A stretch of DNA of 64,000 bases from NCBI RefSeq assembly GCF_027579695.1, contig NC_083579.1, positions 72,029,371 through 72,093,370 of the forward strand, written 5' to 3'. This document shows positions 55,424 to 64,000 of the stretch, piece after piece (the first letter of the stretch is position 1; every line of letters begins with the position of its first letter). The DNA comes from Neoarius graeffei (taxonomy: Eukaryota > Chordata > Actinopteri > Siluriformes > Ariidae). The position numbers and the translations under genes were made by a program. The notes under the pieces were generated by a model. That model saw only the letters and a program-made list of their open reading frames with translations, was not told the DNA's origin and searched no databases.

Positions 55424-58400
55424 CATCTCGTCTTGTCTTCATCCACTTTATCCAGAGCCGGGTCGTGGAGGCAGCAGTCTGAGCATGGAAGCCCAAACTT
55501 CCCTTTCCCCAGACACCTCGGCCAGCTCCTCGGGAAGAACACCGAGGCGTTCCCAGGCCAGCTGAGAGACATAGTCCCTCCAGCTTGTCCTGGGTCATGC
55601 TGGCCTCCGCCCAGGGGAACATGCCTGGAACACCTCCCCAGGGAGGCGTCCAGGAGGCATCCGAAAGGGATGCCTGAGCCACCTCAGCTGATTCCTCTCG
55701 ATGTGGAGGATCAGCGGCTCTACTCCAAGTTCCTCCTGAGTGACTATGCTTCTCACCCTATCTCTAAGGGAGCACCCAGCCACCCTGCGAAGGAAACTCA
55801 TTTCGGCCGCTTGTATCCGCGATCTTGTTCTTTCGGTCATTGCCCAAAGCTCATGACCATAGGTGAGAGTCGGAACGTAGATCGACCAGTAAATCGAGAG
55901 CTTTGCCTTTTGGCTCAGCTCCTTCTTCACCACGACAGACCGGTAAAGTGACCGCATCACTGCGGAGGCTGCACCAATCCGCCTGTCGATCTCACGCTCT
56001 ATCCTTCCCTCACTCGTGAACAAGATCCCGAGATACTTAACTCCTCCACTTGAGGCAGGACTTCTCCACCAACCTGGAGATGGCAAGCCACCCTTTTCCG
56101 GTCGAGAACCATGGCCTCAGACTTGATTCTCATCCCAGCCGCTTCACACTCGACTGCAAACCACCCCAGTGCATGCTGAAGGTCCTAGCTTGAAGAAGCC
56201 AACAGGACAACATCATCCGCAAAAAGCAGAGATGAAATCCTTTGGTTCCCAAGCAGGATTCCTTCCGGCCCCTGGCTGTGCCTAGAAATTCTGTCCATAA
56301 AAATTATGAACAGAACCGGTGACAAAGGGCAGCCCTGCCGGAGTCAGACATGCACTGGGAACAGGTCTGACTTACTGCCGGCAATGCGAACCAGACTTCT
56401 GCTCTATTTGTACAGGGACCAGACAGCTCTTAGCAAAGAGCCCCGAACCCCATACTCCTGAAGCACCCCCCACAGAATACCACGAGGGACATGGTTGAAT
56501 GACTTCTCCAGATCCACAAAGCACTTGTGGACTGGTTGGGCAAACTCCCATGAACCCTCGAGCACCCTATGAAGGGTATAGAGCTGGTCCAGTGTTCCAC
56601 AACCAGGACAAAAACCGCATTGTTCCACCTGGATCCGAGGTTCGACTATTGGCCGAATTCTCCTCTCCAGTACACTGGAGTAAACCTTCCCGGGGAGGCT
56701 GAGAAGTGTGATTCCCCTATAATTGGAGCACACTCTCCAGTCCCCTTTCTTAAAAAGAGGGACCACCACCCCAGTCTGCCACTCCAGAGGCACTGTCCCT
56801 GACCGCCATGCGATGCTGCAGAGGCGTGTCAGCCAAGACAGTCCCACAACATCCAGAGACTTGAGATACTCAGGGCAGATCTCATCCACCCCCGGTGCCC
56901 TGCCACTGAGGAGCTTGAAAACCACCTCAGTGACTTCGGCTTGGGTAATGGATGGGTCCACCTCTGAGTCATCAGCCTCCGCTTCCTCAATGGAAGATGT
57001 GATGGTGGGATTGAGGAGATCCTCGAAGTATTCCTTCCACTGCCCGACAATGTCCCCAGTCAAGGTCAACAGCTCTCCATCCGCACTGTAAACAGTGTTG
57101 GCAGAGTACTGCTTCCCCCTCCTGAAGCACCGGATGGTTTGCCAGAATTTCTTTGAGGCTGACCGATAGTCCTCCTCCATGGCCTCACCGAACTCCTCCC
57201 AGTTCCGAGTTTTTGCCTCCGCAACTGCCCGAGCTGTGGCACGCCTGGCCTGCCGATACCCGTCAGCTGCCTCCGGAGTCCTGGAAGCCAACATGGCCTG
57301 ATAGGACTCCTTCTTCAGCTTGACGGTGTCCCTTACTTCCGGTGTCCACCACCGGGTTCGGGGATTCCCGCCACGACAGGCACTGGAGACCTTGCGGCCA
57401 CAGCTCTGAACAGCTGCGTCTACAATGGAGGTAGAGAACATGGTCCACCCAGACTCAATGTCCCCTGCCTCCCTCAGAAGCTGGGAGAAGCTCTCCCAGA
57501 GGTGGGAGTTAAAGACCTCCCCAACAGAGTGCTCGGCCAGACGTTCCCAACAGACCCTCACCATACGTTTGGGCCTGCCAGGTCTGTCCGGCTTCCTCCT
57601 CCGCCAGCGGATCCAACTCACCACCAGGTGGTGATCAGTTGACAGCTCAGCCCCTCTCTTCACCCGAGTTTCCAAGACATAGGGCCGGAGAGCCGATGAA
57701 ACGACAACAGAGTCAATCATCGACCGCCAACCTAAGGTGTCCTGGTGCCATGTGCACTTATGGACACCCCTATGCTCGAACATAGTGTTGGTTATGGACA
57801 AACCGTGACTAGCACAGAAGTCCAATAATAAAACACCACTCGGGTTCAGATCGGGGAGGCCGTTCCTCCCAATCACACCCTTCCAGGTGTCACTGTCGTC
57901 GCCCACGTGAGTGTTGAAGTCCCCCAGTAGAACAATAGAGTCCCCAGTCTGAGCACCTCTCAGTACCTCTCCCAGGGACTCCAAGAAGGCTGGATACTCT
58001 ATACTGCTATTCGGCCCATAGGCACAAACAACAGCAAGAGCCGTCTCCCTGATCTGAAGGCACAGAAAGGCGACCCTCTTGTTCACTGGGGTAAACTCCA
58101 ACACATGGCGGCTGAGCTGGGGAGCTATAAGCAAGCCCACACCAGCCTGCCGCCGCTCACCATGGGTGACTCCAGAGAAGTGGAGAGTCCAGCCCCTCTC
58201 GAGGAACTGGGTTCCGGAGCCCAAGCTGTGCGTGGAGGTGAGCCCGACCATCTCTAGCCGATACCTCTCAACCTCCCGCACAAGCTCAGCCTCTTTCCCC
58301 CCCAGCGAAGTGACATTCCATGTCCCAACAGCTAGCCGCTGTGTTCGGGAATCAGGTCATCGAGGCCCCTGCCTTCGACTGCCGCCTAATCCACCCTGCA

Positions 58401-58781
58401 CCAGCCCCCTACGGCTACCTCTGTGGGTGGTGAACCCACAGGAGGTCGGGCCCATGTCACAGCTTCGGGCTGAGCCCGGCCGGGCCCCGTGGGCAAAGGC
58501 CCGTCCACCAAGCGCTCGCATACCAGCCCCAACCCCGGGCCTGGCTCCAGGGTGGGGCCCCGGCTGCGCCATACCAGGCGATGTCATGATCCTTGATTTT
58601 ATTTTATCCATAAGGGTTTTGGTGAACTGCTCTTGGTCTGGCCTGTCACCTAGGACCTGTCTGCCTTGGATGACCCTAATAGGGGCGTAATGCCCCCGAC
58701 AACATAGCTCTTAGGATCATTCAAGCACACAAACCCCTCCACCACAATAAGGTGGCAGTTCTAGGAGGGGCTTTTGAAACT
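55412..58781 (-). mobile_element. RTE-like LINE copy 2, about 3.35 kb
   Basis: The body 55424-58769 is flanked by GCTTTTGAAACT (55412-55423 and 58770-58781). Same 5' and 3' ends as 23309-26666, so both look full length. The tail here is the degenerate GACAAGACGAGATGAG. Confidence 0.85.
55595..58281 (-). pseudogene. RTE-like LINE ORF copy 2, long open part plus frameshifted 3' end
   Basis: A 625-residue stretch (56404-58281) covers the endonuclease ([21 protein letters not shown]) and the N-terminal reverse transcriptase ([10 protein letters not shown]). The frame appears open further 5' ([12 protein letters not shown]), so the real start may be upstream of 58281. It stops after AVWSLYK at 56404-56406. 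The catalytic FADD region between 56090 and 56400 is broken, a 9-bp and a 1-bp deletion (near 56120 and 56040) are seen, and the C-terminal part is open in another frame at 55595-56086. Confidence 0.85.
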
Positions 58782-58920
58782 GTTTCAGAAATTGTTGGTG
58801 TCTGTTGAAACTGTTGAAGAGCGCACCTGCGCTTTTGAAACTGTTGAAGAGCATGCCTGCGCTTTTGAAACTGTTGAAATTGTTTGTGTCTGTTGAAACT
58901 GTTAAAAAGTGTGCCAGCGC
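58770..58920 (+). repeat. Minisatellite, right part
   Basis: About four imperfect 30-bp units with GAAACTGTTGAAGAGC and CCTGCGCTTTT. Together with 55371-55423 it was one array before the LINE entered. Confidence 0.75.
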
Positions 58921-59222
58921 GGTCCCGCCCCACGGGTGTACAAACCTATCACTGTGTGTATCATTCTGCTCACATCCGACGCTGATCCGGGGAAAGGGTT
59001 GGCCTGTCAGACAGAGCCAATGCGGACCTTAGAACATCAGCCATGGACTGTAATGCTATCTGGGAAGTTTCCATCAATGAAGAGTTTATAACATCAACGA
59101 AACTGACTTCATGTTAAAACTGTTAATGTTATAGTCATGTTGTCTGTTGTTGCCCAAATGAGGACAGGTTCCCTTTTGAGTCTGGTTCCTCTTGAGGTTT
59201 CTTCCTCATGTCGTCTGAGGAT

Positions 59223-59851
59223 GGCATCATTAATGCTGAATGATATATACATGTTTCACAGCAATATGCTGCCTTACAGACAACATCTTTTTCAGCGAAG
59301 GCCTTCCTGCTTTCAGCAAAACAATGCCAAACTGCTTTCTGCACATATTAAAACTGCATGGCTCTGGAGTAAAAGAGTCCAGTTGCTAAACTGGCCTGCC
59401 TGCAGTCCAGACCTGTCTCCCATTTAAAACATTTGGTGCATTATGAAGTGCAAAATATGAAAAAAGAGACCCCGAACTGTTGAGCAACTGAAGCTGTATA
59501 TCAGGCAAGAATTGGACAACATTTATCTTTCAAAACTACAGCAATTGGTCTCCTCAGTTCCCAAACATTTACAGAGTGCGGTTAAAAGTCGAGGTTGATG
59601 CAATTCAGTGATGAACATGCCCCTGTCACAACTTCTTTGAAACATATTGCTGACATCAAATTCAAAATGAGCATATATTTTTCAAAAGAACAAAACAATC
59701 TCTCAGTTTCAACATTTGATATGTTGTCTTTGTATTATTTTCAATGGAATATAGGATTTCCATGCTTTGCAAATTATTGCATTCTGTTTTTATTGACAGT
59801 TTATACAGCGCCCCAACTTTTTTTTTTTTTTTTTGGAAGTTGGGTTGTAAT
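59223..59851 (+). mobile_element. Tc1/mariner relic (third family)
   Basis: A decayed C-terminal transposase (FQQNNAKLLSAHIKTAW, NWPACSPDLSPI, then stop at 59425-59427) is followed by the right end GCGCCCCAACTTTTTT and GAAGTTGGGTTGTA. In the family the Asp of the DN pair and the Glu after SPI are catalytic. Here the pair reads NN and the Glu codon is lost at the stop. The 5' part is missing. Confidence 0.75.
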
Positions 59852-60837
59852 ATCAATTAATCAGTATTAGAATGCAGCTTGTAATTAATGTCCTTTTTTT
59901 TGTAATTATTTACAGCACAGTCAGAACAAATGAAACTTGATCACCAAACAGTAAAATAAGCATAACATGAGAACACAGGAAAGCACACGTCCTGATCATG
60001 ATCATGAATTCATCACACAGAAGATCAAACATGTTTTTAAACCATGGAGGAAAACCAAAAGACTGTCAGCCAAATGTAGAAGGTTATTGTGAGTCATTAG
60101 AAATAACAGCTCACATCCTCCACCCACTAAATAAATGAGTGAAACTCCAGCACCACCTACAGACCAGATAAATATCCACACATTGTGATCATTCTTTGTT
60201 CAGTGCTGGAGTGAGTTTTACAGTCTTCACTGCCTCCACTGCATATTTGTCTTGAAATTCATTACACTATCTCTTCAATAACCGGGTCAGAGTTTGATAG
60301 TATTTTAGCCCCAAACTATTTGTACTACAATGAGGAGATGTTTCTGGTGGACGACAAGCTCTTCAGGAATTTGTTTAAGGGAAAAGGATAAAGTATTAAA
60401 GAGAATCACTTCACCCTGATAGTTTCATTATGAAGCTATTGATAGATATTGGATTTTAGCTTTCCTATCGAACATCACATCCAGTCATCACTGATTTAAA
60501 GGCTTTTTAAGGAAATGATCAGTTTTAAAAGTCTGTGAGGATCACAGAGGATTATTCCTGGCTTTCAGCTCAGATGCTGTTATTTAAGTGATCCAGTAAC
60601 ATGGTGGATCATCAGTTTAGGTTCTGCACTTGTGACTGTAAAATTATAAATTTAAAACCTGACAGACAGAAAGCCATCATTTTGTCTTAAGACCAGTCCT
60701 TAACCCTTAACTGCTTAGTTCTGTGCTTAGACTGGTCTCTGCTTCACCTGTCATTTACTTGGATAAAAGAAAATGTGATGAATAATTACATTTACATTTA
60801 TAAGTGTTGCTTCATTATTAATTGTATGTTTGAAGCT
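59852..60837. repeat. B-type flank without a B segment, and 3' flank of V-C2
   Basis: 60045-60440 matches the other B flanks and 60441-60830 matches 50111-50470. No gene seen. A B segment probably once lay to the left and was replaced by the L2 and Tc1 material. Confidence 0.6.
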
Positions 60838-61227
60838 GGGCGGCATGGTTTTGTAGTGGTTAGCACTGTCGCCTCACAGCAAGAAGGTCCGGGTTCGAGC
60901 CCCGTGGCCGGCGAGGACCTTTCTGTGCAGAGTTTGCATGTTCTCCCCGTGTCCGTGTGGGTTTCCTCCGGTTGCTCCGGTTTACCCCACAGTCCAAAGA
61001 CATGCAGGTTAGGTTAACTGGTGACTCTAAATTGACCGTAGGTGTGAATGTGAGTGTGAATGGTTGTCTGTGTCTATGTGTCAGCCCTGTGATGACCTGG
61101 CAACTTGTCCAGGGTGTACCCCGCCTTTCGCCCGTAGTCACCTGGGATAGGCTCCAGCTTGCCTGCGACCCTGTAGAACAGGATAAAGCAGCTAGAGATA
61201 ATGAGATGAGATGAGATGTTTGAAGCT
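60826..61227 (+). mobile_element. tRNA-derived SINE with 12-bp target duplication
   Basis: The body 60838-61215 lies between copies of ATGTTTGAAGCT (60826-60837 and 61216-61227). Good A and B boxes. The empty site is at 50471-50482 beside V-C1 (ATGTTTGAAGGT). Confidence 0.93.
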
Positions 61228-61355
61228 CCTAGTTTAGATCCCTATAATTCCCTCTAATCATGTCAGTGTGGCTTTTCTGTTAAACATACTGGCAATGTGT
61301 CAATCCCAGGCCAGAGGAGCAGGTGTTAATGAGGTGGTGAGAATATTTACACAGA

Positions 61356-61393
61356 GGTTTTTGTACTGAATAAAGCAGACATGCAGCACTGTG
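61356..61393 (-). other. Recombination signal of V-C2 (22-bp spacer)
   Basis: Heptamer CACAGTG at 61387-61393 and nonamer ACAAAAACC at 61356-61364 on the minus strand, intact although the V segment is truncated. Confidence 0.9.
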
Positions 61394-61538
61394 TAATACG
61401 CAGTACAGAAGTACACCATACTGTCACTGGATAAAATATTTTTGATGGTCAAAGAGACATTTTTGTTTCCATCCCCAGCTATCTCCACTTTAAGCTGAAA
61501 ATCATCTTTTACTTTTGGTGATGATGTTCTGAGTTGAT
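61394..61538 (-). pseudogene. T-cell receptor V segment, type C copy 2, cut by a gypsy element
   Basis: Only the 3' 145 bp of the V exon remain: EIAGDGNKNVSLTIKN and DSMVYFCTAYY, with the second conserved Cys. Similarity to V-C1 ends exactly where the LTR starts (GAGTTGAT, 61531-61538). The missing 5' part and leader may lie beyond the retrotransposon, outside the window. It would be non-functional unless the element were removed. Confidence 0.87.
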
Positions 61539-61889
61539 GTCAGAACTGGAGCCATCCATGTTTGTAGTCCCAGGAGCACAAGTCAAACAGAGTTTAAAAA
61601 AAAATATAAACCGTTTATTAAATTTACAATAATAAAATCAAACAGAGAAATTGGGCACCTTAAATGTTTACAAATTTCAATAACTAAAAATAAATAACCA
61701 TTCTCCACACACTACAACCCATGCAGAGTTAGTATACACAGCCAAATGGTATAAATAGCAAAACCAAAATACTACAGACTACTTTCCTTATAACACTAGT
61801 ATAAATAGTAAAATGCACACAATACTACATACTACGGTCACACAATAGGTTAGTGGAAAATAGCAATGTTCACCACAAATACAATCTGG
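61538..61889 (-). mobile_element. 3' LTR region of the gypsy element
   Basis: On the minus strand the element ends CTGACA at 61538-61543. AATAAA is at about 61613-61618 (minus strand) and lies in the expected place near the LTR 3' end. The inner LTR border is not clear from one copy, and its length is therefore unknown. Confidence 0.6.
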
Positions 61890-63998
61890 TCAGTAAACAC
61901 AACTCAAAAGGCCCTGTGTGCTGCGCTGAGAGCGACGGGGTCCTGGAGCTTCAGCCGGTTCCTCTATCATGTCAGTGGCTTCATGGGGTCCATCAGGTGC
62001 TGGTTGGCTTGTCTCTACATCGTGGGTAGTGCTACTGGCCTGTGGGGCTGGCGGTGGCAAGTTACTGGGTTGGGCGCGTGCTGCCGGGGCTTGAGTGTTT
62101 GGGCCTGCCCCTTCAGACATAGCGGTGAGGGGGCTCCTCCAGAACATCAAAGGTCGGTATCTGGTGGTGTCCCACTGCTCACCTGTCTGGAGCTGACTCG
62201 GTTCTGTTGCCGCAGACCCCTGGTCATTGCTGGTATCCTGCGGGAAGGATAATGGGCATATACACAAGTTATTCCTATGGGCAGTACGAACAGGACCTTC
62301 CTCACCTTCTGGCCATATCAGGTAGACTGGTTGCTCCGGGCGCAGGTGGGAAACCACCACATATGGGGTCCGTTGCCATCGTGGGGCAAGCTTCCCAAAG
62401 GCCCAGCGGTGGAAGTGGTGAAGAAGAACTCGCTCCCCCACCTGCAGTTCTGTGGCATTAGCTCGTCGGTCCCGACGGTTTTTGTCCTCCTGTTGTTTCC
62501 ATCTGGTGTGCTACTGGACAGCTTGCCAGGTCTGGCTTAACACTTGATGGTGGAAGCGGACCCAGCCGTTGAGGGTGTGTTGGTCAGTGGAAGGCCCAGC
62601 CTCGTGTATCCAGTCGACAGGGAGCCGAGCATGTCTGCCGAATACTATATAGTAGGGCATTAGACCAGTGGTACTGTGTGGTGTATTGTTGTAAGCTTGT
62701 ATTAAGGCCGGCAGCCTGCTAGGCCAATGCATCTGGGTCTCTTTGGCCAAAGTTCCCAAGAGTTTTAGAAGGGTTTGATTAAAGCGTTCACAAACGCCAT
62801 TACCTTGCGGGTGGTATGCAGTAGTTCTTTTCTTCCGGCAGCCATAGAGCAAGCAGAGCTGCTGGAAGAGTTCCAACTCAAAGGCACCACCACGGTCAGA
62901 CAAGATGTATTCTGGGTTCCCATACACCTGGAACAGGTTCTCCCACACTACTTTTGCGGTTGTCGCGGCTGTCTGGTCCTTGGTGGGGACTGCGATAGCA
63001 AACTTGGAGAACAGGTCTATCATTACTAAGACATAAGGGTAAGTGTCTCCTGGACAGCCTAGTCACAAAAAGTCAATGCCAACCATATGGAAGGGGTAGG
63101 AGGTCTCAATTGGCACCAAAGGTGCCCTTGCTTCAGGTCCCGCTTTGTACAGCACACACCGAGGGCAGTCACCGGCCCAAGCAGCTGAGTCGTGTCTCAT
63201 TCCAGGCCAGAAGTAGCATTTCTGGAGAATAGCGAGGGTCCTGTCGGCACTTGGGTGCCCTCCTTTCTCGTGGTACTCTCGCCACAAGGTCTCAGCAGAT
63301 GTCTTCGGGATCAGGATTTGGCTACAGGACTCGACGTCTCCTGCTGTCCGGGCTTCCCTCCATAGGATCTGCTGTGCCAGGGAAATCTTGTCCCAGTCCT
63401 GCAAGAGCTGCTGGAGGTCTGGGCTCGCGTGGGCGACCTCTGCAGGGGGAGGGGCACACCCCTGCTGCTTCCACAACATCAGCTGGGCAAAGTCAGGATC
63501 TTCCTTTTGTCTAGAGTGCCAATGCTGGGGTTCACTGGCAGCCTCAATCTCCCCCAGTCCCGCATCCACCACTCGGGTGACCGCTTTGGCTTGCTCTCCT
63601 GGAATTCGGGACAAGACATCAGCATTACAGTTGGCAGCTCCTGGTCGGTACCGAATGGTATATCTGAAGTTGGCCAGTTGAGTGGCCCACCGTTGCTCAA
63701 CAGCTCCGAGCTTGGCTGTCTGCAGGTGTACTAAGGGGTTGTTATCTGTGAAGACCTCCACCTCCATCCCCCACAGGTACTCTTTGAATTTCTCAGTCAT
63801 AGCCCATATATGAGCCAACAGCTCGAGCTTGAAAGAGCTATAGTTCTGGTCATTTTTCTCAGCAGGGTGTAAACTCCGACTGGCATACGCGATAACATGC
63901 TCCTTACCCTCCTGTACCTGGGCCAATACTGCACCCAGACCATCCAGGCTGGCATCAGTATACAGTCGGAAAGGCAACTGGAAATCAGCATACACCAA
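61890..63998 (-). pseudogene. Gypsy pol: RNase H and integrase, two in-frame stops
   Basis: One minus-strand frame. The RNase H part shows LYTDASLDGLGAVL, ELLAHIWAM and EVFTDNNPLVHL. An H-x3-H ... C-x2-C integrase finger follows (YHEKGGHPSADRT, DCPRCVLYK). The integrase core has the Asp of MIDLFSKF, the Asp of LSDRGGAFE and a Glu in GNGVCERFNQ. A basic C-terminus with GERVLLHHFHRW ends the frame at 61890. TGA at 63063-63065 and TAG at 62511-62513 break it. The upstream part continues off the window. This enzyme set would copy and integrate the element; the stops make this copy inactive alone. Confidence 0.9.
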
Positions 63999-64000
63999 GA

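Larger units (their letters stand above)
54298..59066. mobile_element. DNA transposon with CCCAGATAG ends and 2-bp AA duplication
   Basis: The LINE text TGCACTCAAGTTTCC is interrupted here: left TGCACTCAA then CCCAGATAG, right CTATCTGGG then AAGTTTCC. The 9-bp ends are exact inverted repeats and AA is duplicated. Without the RTE-like LINE inside, it is about 1.4 kb with no transposase, so it is non-autonomous. GGATCCG/CCGGATC words recur through the left arm. Superfamily not identified. Confidence 0.7.
52800..59222 (+). mobile_element. L2-type LINE 3' part, split by a DNA element
   Basis: ORF2 C-terminal part 52807-53711, then 3' UTR 53712-54299, which continues at 59065 after a 4.77-kb insertion and stops near 59222. 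The same UTR is continuous at 4384-5735 on the minus strand. Confidence 0.85.
61538..64000 (-). mobile_element. Ty3/gypsy LTR retrotransposon, 5' part beyond the right edge
   Basis: Minus-strand order: RNase H, integrase zinc finger, integrase core, integrase C-terminus, 3' LTR. Gag, protease and most of the reverse transcriptase are outside the window. The insertion cut a type C V segment. Confidence 0.9.

Noticed and set aside
61866..62540. Plus-strand frames opposite the gypsy pol
   Set aside because: Antisense shadows of the integrase C-terminal region.

Overview
The window looks like a teleost fish genome, probably an otophysan such as a catfish (the order is inference). It combines intron-containing immune-receptor V segments, Tc1 copies with the usual fish reading frames, tRNA-derived SINEs, Rex1, L2 and RTE-like LINEs, a Penelope-like element, hAT and Kolobok-like transposons and a Ty3/gypsy element. 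Nothing is prokaryotic.

The backbone is a tandem array of T-cell-receptor variable segments, best read as TRBV, all on the minus strand. Eleven are visible: three of type A (12.4, 28.3, 46.4 kb), five of type B (19.9, 22.1, 34.0, 43.1, 48.4 kb), two of type C (50.7 kb and a truncated one at 61.4 kb) and one of type D (51.8 kb). Complete copies have a 49-bp leader exon with a GT donor, a short intron, a V exon of about 300 bp and a recombination signal with a 22-bp spacer. A and B copies also carry a CRE-like decamer 89-111 bp upstream of the leader ATG. Nine copies are open. One B copy is split by a SINE, one C copy is cut by the gypsy element, and one D leader exon is an orphan. No D, J or C segment is visible; if transcription order is kept they lie to the left of the window.

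The array grew by block duplication. Unit 1 (about 12.1-28.0 kb) and unit 2 (about 28.0-46.1 kb) share the order A - Tc1 - SINE - B - truncated Tc1 - B - SINE - L2 fragment - hAT right end. Unit 3 (from 46.1 kb) has A - B - C - D and lacks the Tc1, keeping an empty TA site, so units 1 and 2 are the closest relatives. Later insertions mark single units: a Penelope-like element and an RTE-like LINE in unit 1; Rex1, a Kolobok-like element and a 5.7-kb element in unit 2; SINEs in unit 3.

The left 12 kb is a transposon nest: a hAT (1648-12118) containing a second hAT and a long L2-type LINE, which itself contains a Tc1. The right end (54-64 kb) has an L2 3' end split by a terminal-inverted-repeat element that holds an RTE-like LINE, then a mariner/Tc1 relic, the truncated V segment and the gypsy pol region.

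The most unexpected item is at 36833-42530. This insertion has 8-bp inverted ends and encloses an apparently intact five-exon minus-strand gene for a 253-residue BEN-domain protein. One of its introns holds a THAP-coding element, which holds a hAT MITE, and a SINE has inserted exactly across the start codon and duplicated it.
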